From: Mycolicibacterium nivoides | Lineage (GTDB): Bacteria > Actinomycetota > Actinomycetes > Mycobacteriales > Mycobacteriaceae | Reading direction: 5' to 3' | NCBI RefSeq assembly: GCF_003855255.1 | Contig: NZ_CP034072.1 | Coordinates: forward strand, 5,942,396-6,006,395 | DNA: 64,000 bases | In this document: piece by piece, positions 51,155-60,178 of the stretch | How the letters are laid out: each line of letters starts with the position of its first letter | How positions within the stretch are numbered: position 1 is the first letter of the stretch | The notes under the pieces: model-generated | What the model was told of the DNA's origin: nothing | Databases searched by the model: none | Seen by the model: the letters and a program-made list of their open reading frames with translations, nothing else | Made by a program: the position numbers and the translations under genes

Positions 51155-53041
51155 ATGCCAACACCCGAGTTGCTCTCCGTCGACGATCTGTTCGCGCCGC
51201 CCGCCCGCGCGCAGGCATCGATCTCACCCGACGGCACCCGTATCGCCTACCTCGCGCCGTGGCGTGACCGCCTCAACATCTGGATCCAGGACGTGGACAA
51301 CCTCGACGGCGAGCCGCAGCGCGTTACCGCCGACAGCACCCGCAGCATCATTCACTACGAGTGGACCAGGGACTCCCGCTGGCTGCTCTACCTGCAGGAC
51401 ACCGGCGGCGACGAGAACTGGCACGTCTTCCGAGCCGACCCGCAGGACCCCGAGTCCGGTGGGGTCGATCTGACCCCGTTCCCGGGAGCGATGGCCGCCC
51501 ACGAACTGCTCGGCGACCCGGCCAAGGCGATGGTGTACTCCAACAAGCGCACACCGACCCTGATGGACGCCTATGAGCTGGACATCGCCACCGGTGAACT
51601 CACCATGGTGGCGGAGAACCCCGGCAAGGGAGCAGGCTGGCGGGCCAGTAGCAACGGCGACTTGTTCTCCACCGCACTGACTGCCGACGGTGACGTGGAG
51701 CTGTTGCAGTGGGAGCCGCGGACCGAGACGCTGCGCTCCATCGTCACCTTCGACGGCCGTGACTACACGATGGGGCTGTACCCGATCACCGTCACCCCGG
51801 ACGGCACCGGCATCTGGATCGGCTCCAACGAGGGCACCGACCGGACCCGCATCGTGCGCGTCGACGTCATCACCGGCGAGCAGACCCACGTCGACAGCCA
51901 TCCCGTCTACGACGTGGACACCCGGGCCAGCGTGTTCACCACACTGGCCGAGCCGCTGATCCTGGACCGGCGCACCGGCGATCTGCTCGGGGTGCGGTAC
52001 CTGTTGGAGCGTCAGGTGATTCAGCCGCTGGATCCGCACTTCGCCGCGGTGCTGGCGAACCTGGAGAAGCTGTCCGACGGCGACGTGAACGCCCTGAGCT
52101 CCGACCTGACCGGCCGACGCTGGGTGGTCAACTTCACCCATGACCGCGAAGCGGGGATGACCTACCTCTACGACCACGACACCGGGGACAGTCGGCTGCT
52201 GTTCGGCTCGCATCCGCAGCTGGATCCCGAGATCCTGGCATCGATGGAGCCGGTCACCATCCGCTCGCGCGACGGGCTGGATCTGCACGGGTATCTGACT
52301 CTGCCGGTCGGGTTGCCGGCGAACAATCTGCCGATGGTGCTGCTGGTGCACGGCGGGCCGTGGACGCGGGACGGTTGGATGTTCACCCCACCGGTGCAAC
52401 TGCTGGCCAACCGCGGATATGCGGTGCTGCAAGTCAACTTCCGCGGGTCGGCGGGCTTCGGCAAGGCCTTCACCAAGGCCGCGGTCGGTGAGTTCGCCGG
52501 CAAGATGCATGACGATCTGATCGACAGTGTGGACTGGGCCGTCGAGCAGGGATATGCGGATCCGAAGCGGATCGCCATCTTCGGCGGCTCCTACGGCGGC
52601 TACGCGACGCTGGTTGGTATCACCTTCACACCCGATGTGTTCGCCGCCGCAGTCGATTACGTCGGTATCTCCGATCTGAGCAACTTCATGCGGACGCTGC
52701 CTGAGATCGCACGCCCGCACCTGGCCAACAACTGGCACCTGTTCGTCGGCGACCCCGACGACCCAGACCAGTTGGCCGATATGCTGTCGCGTTCACCGAT
52801 CACGAAGGTTGACCAGATCCGCACGCCGCTGCTGGTCATCCAGGGCGCCAACGATGTTCGCGTGGTGCAGGCCGAATCCGACAACCTGGTCGAGGCGTTG
52901 CGCGACCGCGGAGTCAAGGTGGAGTACATGATCAAACACGACGAGGGGCACGGATTCATCAATCCGGACAACGTGATCGACATGTACAAAACGGTCGACC
53001 GCTTCCTCGCCGAGCATCTCGGTGATGGAAGGAAATCGTGA
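51155..53041 (+). CDS. S9-family serine peptidase (prolyl oligopeptidase type)
   Basis: A cytosolic serine peptidase of 628 residues. The N-terminal beta-propeller (about 1-370) includes ISPDGTRIAYLAPWRD and YEWTRDSRWLLYLQDT. The alpha/beta-hydrolase domain has the nucleophile in GGSYGGYATLVG, the acid in GANDVRVVQAESD and the His in DEGHGF. Family members cleave short peptides or remove N-terminal acyl-amino acids. ATG 51155 is chosen; GTG 51140 is in frame. It overlaps the DUF3159 gene by four bases (GTGA). Confidence 0.93.
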   Translation: MPTPELLSVDDLFAPPARAQASISPDGTRIAYLAPWRDRLNIWIQDVDNLDGEPQRVTADSTRSIIHYEWTRDSRWLLYLQDTGGDENWHVFRADPQDPESGGVDLTPFPGAMAAHELLGDPAKAMVYSNKRTPTLMDAYELDIATGELTMVAENPGKGAGWRASSNGDLFSTALTADGDVELLQWEPRTETLRSIVTFDGRDYTMGLYPITVTPDGTGIWIGSNEGTDRTRIVRVDVITGEQTHVDSHPVYDVDTRASVFTTLAEPLILDRRTGDLLGVRYLLERQVIQPLDPHFAAVLANLEKLSDGDVNALSSDLTGRRWVVNFTHDREAGMTYLYDHDTGDSRLLFGSHPQLDPEILASMEPVTIRSRDGLDLHGYLTLPVGLPANNLPMVLLVHGGPWTRDGWMFTPPVQLLANRGYAVLQVNFRGSAGFGKAFTKAAVGEFAGKMHDDLIDSVDWAVEQGYADPKRIAIFGGSYGGYATLVGITFTPDVFAAAVDYVGISDLSNFMRTLPEIARPHLANNWHLFVGDPDDPDQLADMLSRSPITKVDQIRTPLLVIQGANDVRVVQAESDNLVEALRDRGVKVEYMIKHDEGHGFINPDNVIDMYKTVDRFLAEHLGDGRKS

Positions 53042-53724
53042 CCGACAAACTGGAGCAGGGACATTCACCAACCTTGCTCGAACGCACGGGCGGGGTGTCC
53101 GGTCTGGTGTACGCCAGCCTGCCCACGTTTGCCTACGTCATCACGAACGCGATAGCGGGCCTGAACGCGGCAGTCGTGATATCTATGGGCTTCAGCGTCG
53201 GTCTGATCGTGATCCGACTGTCGCGCAAGCAACCCATTCAGCCGGCGGTATCAGGACTGCTCGGGGTCGTCGTCGCCGCGCTGATCGCCTACTACACCGG
53301 GTCGGCCGAAGACTACTTCCTGCCTGGAATCTGGCTCAGTCTGGCGATGGCGACCGTGTTCTCCGTATCCCTCTTGGTACGGCGCCCTTTGGTCGGAGTG
53401 ATATGGAACCTGCTGCGTAGTACCGGGCCCGATCGATCATGGCGCACCGACACCGTGGCGCTGCACGCGTTCGACGTCGCCACGCTGGCATTCGTGGCGT
53501 TGTTCTCCGCGCGATTCGTTGTGCAGCAATGGCTTTACGATGGTGGCTTCACCGGCTGGCTAGCGTTCGCCCGGATCGCCATGGGCTATCCACTGCTCGG
53601 CGCGGTGTCCGTGATCGTGTACTGGGCGATCCGCCGGGCAAACCGACGAATAGACCCAGATACCCATCGGCTCAGCACCGGGACCGATGCGAGCGACTCT
53701 CCCGAGCCCGCTGCTCGCGCCTGA
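53038..53724 (+). CDS. DUF3159 family membrane protein
   Basis: A membrane protein of 228 residues with about six hydrophobic segments. Family-typical stretches are LVYASLPTFAYVITNAIAGLNAA, LLGVVVAALIAYYTGSAEDYFLPG and RRPLVGVIWNLLR. DUF3159 proteins are common in actinobacteria and have no assigned function. Translational coupling with the S9 peptidase (GTGA overlap) suggests a shared role, perhaps peptide or cell-envelope turnover. Confidence 0.85.
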   Translation: MTDKLEQGHSPTLLERTGGVSGLVYASLPTFAYVITNAIAGLNAAVVISMGFSVGLIVIRLSRKQPIQPAVSGLLGVVVAALIAYYTGSAEDYFLPGIWLSLAMATVFSVSLLVRRPLVGVIWNLLRSTGPDRSWRTDTVALHAFDVATLAFVALFSARFVVQQWLYDGGFTGWLAFARIAMGYPLLGAVSVIVYWAIRRANRRIDPDTHRLSTGTDASDSPEPAARA

Positions 53725-54191
53725 TTCGCTGCCGGGGCAGCTCCCGGCTACACCCGGGTCGGATAGCAGGGCGCGGCGGCATTGTCGAGATCCCGACATC
53801 CACGCGGCATCAACTTGAGAATTCCGACGCGGAGACCTGAAAACGACGGCACTGCCGGTTGCCATTCTCGATGGCGGACGGCACCTTTCTGCCCTGCATG
53901 TTTTCTCGACGTTGCCACGGCGCTGGCGGATTCTGTTGCCATATAGATGGCAGATCCTGAAACGAGACGATTGTGCAGAACTGCAGAAAGCGTTTCTGGG
54001 ACTCGTTCGTTGATTTCTCGGGCGGCTTTGTGAGGTTGCACCGGCGGGCAGATGTGCCCCGGTATCTCGGTTGTCGTTGAGCGCCTTTGGTCACGGCGTT
54101 GCGCTGGTAAGGGATTCGCGCTCAGCTTCCAGGCCGGACACCGCTCGAATAGCGCTGATGGTCGGCGGTGCAAGGAACTGTTTACACGCGA
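53725..54191. other. Intergenic region without supported genes
   Basis: These 467 bases are somewhat less GC-rich than their surroundings. A minus-strand frame (including LHNRLVSGSAIYMATES) crosses them, but no domain, export signal or ribosome site supports it. It may be the decayed flank of the small gene at 54192 and the alanine racemase remnant. Confidence 0.4.
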
Positions 54192-54461
54192 CTACAGGCC
54201 ATGTTCGCTTCGGAATACCTCATATGTGGCGGCGATGATTTCGCAGGTTGCCTCCGGATGATCCGCGGCGACGCGCGCGATGGCGGCTCGTGTGAACGGT
54301 CCAAGGTCGGTGGCGCCACCCAAGTCTTTTCCTTGGGTGAGAGCAGCGTTGAAAGTCGTTCGGAACTGTTCGGGTAGATGCCTTTCGCATAGCTTATCGA
54401 TGACCGCAGTGTGCGCGGAAATCCTAGCGGCAGAACGGTGCAACGGGTTGTCAGTCGGCAT
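54192..54461 (-). CDS. Hypothetical protein of 89 residues
   Basis: A small, soluble, helix-rich protein. It reads ISAHTAVIDKLCERHLPEQFRTTFNAALTQGKDLG and then LGPFTRAAIARVAADHPEATCEIIAATYEVF. I do not recognise a family. GGAG lies six bases before ATG 54461, and the start overlaps the end of the alanine racemase remnant by 11 bases, so it was probably coupled to that gene. The Asp/His/Glu content and compact size would suit a small regulatory or antitoxin-like protein, but this is only a guess. Confidence 0.55.
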   Translation of the reverse strand: MPTDNPLHRSAARISAHTAVIDKLCERHLPEQFRTTFNAALTQGKDLGGATDLGPFTRAAIARVAADHPEATCEIIAATYEVFRSEHGL

Positions 54462-54657
54462 TGGTGTCTCCCTGGTCGTGGCAGCGAGGCATCCGCGTGC
54501 CTATTCCGGTGAGGATCTCGCAGGCGATAGTGCCGGGGGCGCCGGCGAGATCGGTGGCGCTGGGTACAGCGGTAGCGGGGTCACCGAAGATAGTCACGGT
54601 ATCCGCCACTTCGATGCCCAGGCCGGTGACGTCGACGACGAATTGGTCCATGCACCC
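54451..54657 (-). pseudogene. C-terminal fragment of an alanine racemase
   Basis: The frame reads MDQFVVDVTGLGIEVADTVTIFGD, then ATDLAGAPGTIACEILTGIGTRMPR. This is the closing beta-domain of alanine racemase (the normal motif is GRVSMDQ ... EIVTRIG). A TAG stop lies in frame three codons upstream of the Met, and the PLP barrel and catalytic Tyr are missing. It is a 3' relic of a PLP-dependent racemase gene, lying just downstream of a peptide importer and near other D-amino-acid genes. Confidence 0.6.
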
Positions 54658-54691
54658 CTATGCATCCGCCGGTGAAGCCACGAACCCGCTC

Positions 54692-55492
54692 CTAGGTGTC
54701 AGTCGTACTGCATGCATCGCCGTCAGCCGTCCCGCTGGGCCCTTTTCCGGGGATGGAGTCCAGCAGCAGCTGGGTGTAGGGGTGGCGCGGATGTGTGAAG
54801 AGATCGTTGCTGGGTCCGTGCTCGACGATGACGCCACCGTGCATGACCGCGGCACGTTCGGTCATGTAGCGGACGACGGCGAGATCGTGGCTGATCAGCA
54901 GCATGGACAGTCCGCGCTCCTCCTTGAGGGTTAGGAGCAGGTTGAGGATCTGTGCTTGCACGGAAACGTCCAGTGAGGATGTTGGCTCGTCGGCAACCAG
55001 GAGATCAGGCCCACAGGCCAGGGCCCGCGCGATACCGACCCGTTGGCATTGGCCGCCGCTCAGGCGTGCAGTTCGCGAGCCGAGCGCCCGGGAGGGTAAG
55101 CCGACCTCCTCCAGGAGCTTGCGCGCCTGGTCGATGGCATTGCGCCGAGACCCGGCGTTCCAGCGGTGGAATGAGTCGGCGACGATTTCCTCGGCGCTGA
55201 GCTTCGGGTTGAGCGCACCATAGGGGTCTTGGAAGACCATCTGGACTCTGCGGCGCATCGCGTCCTTGGCCGGCCGCTTACCCCAAGCTTGTCCGCAGAT
55301 AAGGACCGTACCCGCCTGCGGGGCCACCAAACCGATGATCACCTTTGCCAAAGTGGTTTTCCCGCAGCCACTCTCACCGACAAGACCGACGGATTCACCA
55401 GCTTCGACAGCGAGGGAAACCCCCTTGAGCGTGAGTTCGCGGGCATCGTATCCCGCAGTCACGCCCGACACTTCGACCAGTAGTTCAGACAT
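54692..55492 (-). CDS. Dipeptide/oligopeptide ABC ATPase (DppF type)
   Basis: An ATPase of 266 residues with Walker A GESGCGKTTL, Q-loop MVFQDPYGALNP, signature LSGGQCQRVGIARAL, Walker B LLVADEPTSSLD and switch His in LLISHDLAVVRYM. It ends with the family-typical HPRHPYTQLLLDSIPG. GAGGA lies just before ATG 55492. It overlaps the DppD-type gene by eight bases. It powers peptide or related compound uptake with DppD, DppC and DppB. Confidence 0.93.
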   Translation of the reverse strand: MSELLVEVSGVTAGYDARELTLKGVSLAVEAGESVGLVGESGCGKTTLAKVIIGLVAPQAGTVLICGQAWGKRPAKDAMRRRVQMVFQDPYGALNPKLSAEEIVADSFHRWNAGSRRNAIDQARKLLEEVGLPSRALGSRTARLSGGQCQRVGIARALACGPDLLVADEPTSSLDVSVQAQILNLLLTLKEERGLSMLLISHDLAVVRYMTERAAVMHGGVIVEHGPSNDLFTHPRHPYTQLLLDSIPGKGPSGTADGDACSTTDT

Positions 55493-56513
55493 CGAATTCC
55501 TCTTCAGCACGTATACACCGGACGAAATGCCCTGCTTCGACCTCGTCGACCGGCGGGGGGCTGCTCCTGCATTGGTCCACGGCGAGCGGACAGCGGTCTG
55601 CGAATCGGCAACCCGATGGCCAGGCACCCACCGCAGGTGGGCGCCCCGGCAAGCCTTTCAACCGTGCCCCCAAATCGTCGGTCATCGATGGACGCGCTTG
55701 CATCAGCGCGGCCGTGTAGGGATGCCGAGACCTCCCGAAAATTGTTTCGGTGCTGCCTGATTCCATTGACTGCCCGGCATACATCACCAGGACGCTGTCG
55801 CAGACATCGCTGACAACGCCGAGATCGTGTGTCACCAGAATGAGTGCCATGCCGGTCGAAGTACACAGCTCGGTCAACAATTCCAGAAGCCGACGTTGCA
55901 CAGTCACATCTAGAGCTGTGGTCGGCTCGTCTGCGACCAACAGTCGCGGCTCGCCGGCAATACCGAGTGCGAACATGACACGCTGGCGCATGCCACCGGA
56001 CAGCTCGTGCGGATACTTGGTGAGTACTCCTTTGGGGTCGGGCATATGCACCGCTGCCATCAGCTCCTCGGCGCGCCGCGTTGCGTTCTTCTTGCTCACC
56101 CCGAAATGCCGAACCGCCTCGGTAAGCTGTTGGCCGATCTTCATTACGGGGTTCAGCGAGTTCAGCGAACTCTGTGGGATGAAACCGATTTCGCTTCCCC
56201 GGATCTGCCGCCACTGCCGGTCGTCCAAGGTAAGCAGATCCATATCGCGATACCGTAACTCGCCGGAGGCCTCCAAGCCCCTCCGCTGCAGGGCACCGAG
56301 CACCGCTCGACAGGTGATCGATTTGCCGGATCCGGTCTCCCCCACGATGCCCAGGCGTTCGCCCTGGGAGAGCGTGAAACTCACTGAGTCCACGATAGGT
56401 ACCTGACCGGCGCGGACGACAAGGTCCCGGGCGCTCAGGAGGATGTCGTGGGAATCAGCGGCGGCCGCAGCTGGCATGTTGATCTCCAGAGTTGCTGGGG
56501 CGTGGGTGCTCAT
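55485..56513 (-). CDS. Dipeptide/oligopeptide ABC ATPase (DppD type)
   Basis: An ATPase of 342 residues with Walker A GETGSGKS, Q-loop GFIPQSSLNSLNP, signature LSGGMRQRVMFA, Walker B LLVADEPTTALD and His in LVTHDLGVVSDV. The C-terminal oligopeptide extension contains the Cys cluster CRFADRCPLAVDQC. ATG 56513 overlaps the permease stop by four bases. Confidence 0.93.
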   Translation of the reverse strand: MSTHAPATLEINMPAAAAADSHDILLSARDLVVRAGQVPIVDSVSFTLSQGERLGIVGETGSGKSITCRAVLGALQRRGLEASGELRYRDMDLLTLDDRQWRQIRGSEIGFIPQSSLNSLNPVMKIGQQLTEAVRHFGVSKKNATRRAEELMAAVHMPDPKGVLTKYPHELSGGMRQRVMFALGIAGEPRLLVADEPTTALDVTVQRRLLELLTELCTSTGMALILVTHDLGVVSDVCDSVLVMYAGQSMESGSTETIFGRSRHPYTAALMQARPSMTDDLGARLKGLPGRPPAVGAWPSGCRFADRCPLAVDQCRSSPPPVDEVEAGHFVRCIRAEEEFDV

Positions 56514-57391
56514 TTGTCCCCCTCGGACAGGACTCGGGACCCCTGCCCCATGAGCCGGACTGCGATACCGGTGCACACGATGAACAGACCGGGACCTAGG
56601 CATACCCAAGGTGCCTCGCTCAGAACTGAACGGCCGTCGTAGATGATGCTGCCCCACTCGGGAGTCGGTGGTTGCACGCCGGCACCCAGGAACGGCAGGG
56701 CGGCAATCACGCCGATCACCAACACCGCGTCGGACAACCCATACGTGAGTGTGGCGGGCAGAACATTGGGGAAGATGTGGCGACGCACGGTCGTCCACCA
56801 ACTGAGGCCGCTGACGCGCGCTGCTACCAGGAAGTCGCGCTGACGCAGCGAGAGCGTCTCGCCCCGCGCAATACGCGCGTAGACGCTCCAGCTGGTCAGG
56901 AACAGCGCGACCAGAATTCCGGGAACGCCGGGCGGCAGGATCCAGAATGTGGTCGATTGTCCGATCACTACGGCAAGGGCAAGGATCAGGATGTTGAAGG
57001 GAAACGCGAGAATCGCGTCGACGGTACGCATGATGACCCGGTCCAGCAGCGAGCCAGCGACCAGTCCTGACGCGATCCCGACCACTGTGCCGACAAGCAG
57101 CGGCACGACAACTCCGATGAAGGCGACGCCGAGGTCCAGTCGACCACCGATGAGGGTGCGGATGAAGACATCGCGCCCGAACGCGTCCGTACCGAATGGG
57201 TGGGCCAGGCTCGGACCGGTGAGTGGTATGCCCACGAAGTCGGTGGTCGAGGTGGTGACGAACAACGGCACCAGGACGCACAGCGCAACAATGGTGCCGA
57301 ACAGTCCCGCGCCGGCAGCAAAGGTTCCGTTGACGCGAGTCGACGCTAGCCGTGCGCGCGCTGCGACGGCGATCGGTGCAAGTGAGGTCAT
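56510..57391 (-). CDS. Dipeptide ABC permease (DppC type)
   Basis: A membrane protein of 293 residues with about six hydrophobic segments. The DppC marks are HPFGTDAFGRDVFIRTLIGGR near the start and the EAA-loop region RQRDFLVAARVSGLSWWTTVRRHIFPNVLPATL. It ends LMGQGSRVLSEGDK. It overlaps the DppB-type stop by four bases. Confidence 0.92.
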   Translation of the reverse strand: MTSLAPIAVAARARLASTRVNGTFAAGAGLFGTIVALCVLVPLFVTTSTTDFVGIPLTGPSLAHPFGTDAFGRDVFIRTLIGGRLDLGVAFIGVVVPLLVGTVVGIASGLVAGSLLDRVIMRTVDAILAFPFNILILALAVVIGQSTTFWILPPGVPGILVALFLTSWSVYARIARGETLSLRQRDFLVAARVSGLSWWTTVRRHIFPNVLPATLTYGLSDAVLVIGVIAALPFLGAGVQPPTPEWGSIIYDGRSVLSEAPWVCLGPGLFIVCTGIAVRLMGQGSRVLSEGDK

Positions 57392-58422
57392 GAGCGTGCC
57401 CTTGGGTCGACGGCAGCATGGAGGAGATCGGCGACGAGATTGCCCGCAAGGACGATGAGTGCGGTGATCACGGCGGCTCCCTGGATGGTCGGATAGTCAC
57501 GCTGGGAAACGGCATTCACCAATTGGGTTCCGATTCCCGGCAGGTCGAAGACCGCCTCGATGACGGCGGCGCCGCCGATCAGAGTCCCTATGTTCATACC
57601 CACGACCGAGATGGTCGGCATCAGACTGTTCGGCAGCACATGACGCAACGCCACCCGGGTCGGGCTGTGGCCGCGCAGGATGGCGGCCTCAACGAAGTCC
57701 TCGTTCATGATCTGGCGGGCACTCGTCCACACCGCGCGATGCACCAGTGCGCCGAGGTAGGCGCTGAGTGCCAACGCCGGCAACCACACGAATTGCCCAT
57801 TGGCAGGCCAACTCCCGGCCCATCCCCCGGCCGGCGCCAATCCCCAGCGCACGGCTACGAAGACCAGCATGATGAGTCCGAGAAGGAAAGGCGGGGTCGC
57901 CAGCGATGAGGTGGACAGCACCTCGAGGGTGTTGCGCACCAAGCCCGATTTCGACAATGCGGCCACCAGACCGCTCAGCGATCCGAACAGCACCGAGATG
58001 ACCACCGTCGTGGCGATGACCGACAGGGTCACCGCCAGAGGCGGAAATAGCAGGCTTTCCACTGATTGCCCCGGGTGCGCCACCGACTGCCCGAAATCAC
58101 CTTGCACGACGTCACCTACATAGGTGAGGAACTGGTTCAGGAGTGGCCTATCAAGCCCGAGAGCTTCCCGCAGTGCGGCAACCTTTTCCGGCGATGCGTG
58201 GATCCCCAGGATGGTGCGTGCTGGATCGCCGGGAACCAGATGCACCAACAGGAAACTCAGCGCCACCACGATCAATGTGACGACGATCGAATCGAGGAGG
58301 CGCTTTCCCGCGGCGATCGCCAGGCGGGCTGCGGGAGCGTTACGCCAGCGCATACGGGTCTCTGGTGGTGCGCCGTTCGGGCGAGTCGGCACCTTCTGTT
58401 CACTGTCCGCAATCACCGTCAC
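57388..58422 (-). CDS. Dipeptide ABC permease (DppB type)
   Basis: A membrane protein of about 344 residues. The DppB marks are LLVHLVPGDPARTILG and the EAA loop MNEDFVEAAILRGHSPTRVALRHVLPNSLMPTISVVG, ending FDLPGIGTQLVNAVSQRDYPTIQGAAV. The N-terminal 50 residues before the first helix are hydrophilic. GTG 58422 is a reasonable start; the frame runs open to 58509 with no clear ribosome site. It is the first gene of the transporter set. Confidence 0.9.
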   Translation of the reverse strand: MTVIADSEQKVPTRPNGAPPETRMRWRNAPAARLAIAAGKRLLDSIVVTLIVVALSFLLVHLVPGDPARTILGIHASPEKVAALREALGLDRPLLNQFLTYVGDVVQGDFGQSVAHPGQSVESLLFPPLAVTLSVIATTVVISVLFGSLSGLVAALSKSGLVRNTLEVLSTSSLATPPFLLGLIMLVFVAVRWGLAPAGGWAGSWPANGQFVWLPALALSAYLGALVHRAVWTSARQIMNEDFVEAAILRGHSPTRVALRHVLPNSLMPTISVVGMNIGTLIGGAAVIEAVFDLPGIGTQLVNAVSQRDYPTIQGAAVITALIVLAGNLVADLLHAAVDPRARS

Positions 58423-58803
58423 AAGCCCAGACCCGATCCGTCGGCGCGGGTGCGATCGGGCTGACCGACTGCCACCGCAATCTCCCAAAGCGACCGTTGT
58501 GAGACCCAAGCCATCGCGGCGGCACGGCCACAGTTCCGCGTAGCTGATTCTGGCGGAGAAATCACGACATCGGACCGGTCGACTGAGGGCATGCCGGGGA
58601 GGCCACCCCTTCCTCGGTCATGGGTCTCACAGGTCATACGCATATCCCGTCATCTACTGATAGTATGTCTTTAGTGAAGCGCACCACAGAAGCAGTGTCA
58701 ATACGCGAATGCCGCGCCCATCGTCCGCCACCTCGCCAAGCAGTTCGGTGCGGCCGGCGCGCGCGTACCACAGTTCGCAAGCCGCCCCGGCTGGAGCAGC
58801 ACG
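58423..58803. promoter_or_regulatory. Divergent promoter region of the transporter and PLP enzyme genes
   Basis: This 381-base gap separates the DppB-type gene from the divergent PLP enzyme gene. Near 58660 the sequence TACTGATAGTATG contains TAGTAT, a good -10 candidate on the plus strand. The same ATAGTATG octamer occurs on the minus strand just upstream of the binding-protein gene (61776 region). No regulator gene is present in the set. Confidence 0.4.
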
Positions 58804-60096
58804 ATGCCAGGTGACACCCCCGTAAAGCCGGTGCTGCCAGCGTGGACGGCGACGGAACCCGCCGACCGAGCGGACTGCATCAGCCAACAACAGTGGAAGG
58901 GAACATCCCTGCAGGACAGCATGTTTGATCCGGCAGGGAACAGCGTTCCGATTGTCCAGTCCGGTTTGATGTGGCCAATGGCCTGCGTACGTTTGTCTTC
59001 GATGCACCACAACGCCGCGGTCGTACGCGACGTGTGCCAGGCGCACGGGGTGCAGCTGGCACCGCACATGAAGGCCAGTATGTCGCCGGAGGTCGCAGCG
59101 CTGCAGACCCACGGGTCTCCGTGGGCGCTCAGCGTGGCATCGGCGGCACAGCTGATGGCCGTGCGTTCCTGGGGCGCCGGGCGGGTGCTGTTGGCCAATG
59201 AGACCAGCGACCCAACGTTGTTGTCTTGGCTGCGTGCCGAACTCGTCCGCGATCCTGGGTTCGAGTGCTACTTCTATGTGGATTCGGCAGCCGGTGCCGC
59301 CCTGGCAGGGAAGTATCTGGCCGAGGCGCCGTCGGCGTACACCCTCATCGAATGCGGCTACCCCGGCGGACGGGCTGGCGCACGTCGGTACAACCAGGTC
59401 GCCGAAGTTGCCTATGTGGCTCGCGATTGTGGGCTGCGTGTGGTCGGCGTTGCGGGTTACGAAGGCATGCTCGCCGAGGATCGTTCGGATCGCTCCATTC
59501 GACGTGTGAGGTCCTTCGGGCTGTTGTTGCGGCGCTGGCTTGGCCAACTCGACGAGGACGGACTTCTCGACTCCGCGTGCGAAGAGTTCGTGATCAGCTG
59601 CGGGGGCAGCATGTTCTTCGATGTGCTCGCACGGGAACTCGGGGCGCCGTGGGCGTTGGCGCGCCCGGTGGTTCCGGTGCTTCGAGCGGGTTCGTTCATT
59701 CTTCACGACCACGGCCACTACGCGGGAGCCGGGCGACCTGGTCGTGACCTGGGTTTGCGGCCGGCGCTAGAGATCTGGGCGCAGGTTCTGTCGCGCCCGG
59801 AATCTGACTTGGTGATCCTTGGTGCCGGTCGTCGCGATATCGGTTCCGATCTGGGATTGCCCGTCGTCGTGCGCAGCGTCGCTCCGGCTGCACCACTGCA
59901 TCGCGCCGAAGCAGAGGTGTTCGATATGCACGACCAACATTTGTTGGTCAAAGTTCCTCCCACACACCGCGTTAACGTCGGCGATGTGGTGGTTCTCGGC
60001 GTTTCGCATCCGTCAATCACCATGGACAAATGGCCCGCGTTAGCAGTGCTCGATGACGATGACCGCATCATTGGCCGCATCTCGACCTATTACTGA
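58804..60096 (+). CDS. D-serine-dehydratase-like PLP enzyme (amino acid deaminase/D-threonine aldolase type)
   Basis: A fold-type III PLP enzyme of 430 residues. The N-terminal alanine-racemase-like barrel has the Schiff-base Lys at residue 90 in LAPHMKASMSP; YTLIECGYPGGRAGAR and EEFVISCGGSMFFDV follow. A C-terminal D-serine-dehydratase domain contains VLRAGSFILHDHG and SHPSITMDKWPALAVLDDD. The metal site usually reads HPC; here Cys is Ser. It probably acts on a D-3-hydroxyamino acid by dehydration or aldol cleavage. Next to a peptide importer and a serine hydrolase, it would process released D-residues. Confidence 0.85.
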   Translation: MPGDTPVKPVLPAWTATEPADRADCISQQQWKGTSLQDSMFDPAGNSVPIVQSGLMWPMACVRLSSMHHNAAVVRDVCQAHGVQLAPHMKASMSPEVAALQTHGSPWALSVASAAQLMAVRSWGAGRVLLANETSDPTLLSWLRAELVRDPGFECYFYVDSAAGAALAGKYLAEAPSAYTLIECGYPGGRAGARRYNQVAEVAYVARDCGLRVVGVAGYEGMLAEDRSDRSIRRVRSFGLLLRRWLGQLDEDGLLDSACEEFVISCGGSMFFDVLARELGAPWALARPVVPVLRAGSFILHDHGHYAGAGRPGRDLGLRPALEIWAQVLSRPESDLVILGAGRRDIGSDLGLPVVVRSVAPAAPLHRAEAEVFDMHDQHLLVKVPPTHRVNVGDVVVLGVSHPSITMDKWPALAVLDDDDRIIGRISTYY

Positions 60097-60110
60097 TGAA
60101 ATCCAACAGC

Positions 60111-60142
60111 TTCAGGCCCGGCCTTGAGGGGCCGGGCCTGAA
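60111..60142. terminator. Bidirectional hairpin terminator
   Basis: A perfect 13-base inverted repeat (TTCAGGCCCGGCC/GGCCGGGCCTGAA) with a six-base loop lies between the convergent PLP enzyme and binding-protein genes, 14 bases after the first stop. It can serve both strands. Confidence 0.8.
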
Positions 60143-60178
60143 CTCTGCGTAGGGAGATGTCGTGCCGACGTGAAAGGT

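Noticed and set aside
51224..52738. A 504-codon open frame antisense to the S9 peptidase gene
   Set aside because: It mirrors the coding strand's GC3 bias, has no recognisable domain, and the plus-strand peptidase has all catalytic motifs.
53748..54173. A 141-codon minus-strand frame downstream of the DUF3159 gene
   Set aside because: The composition is not protein-like in its first half and no family is recognisable; kept only as a described gap.
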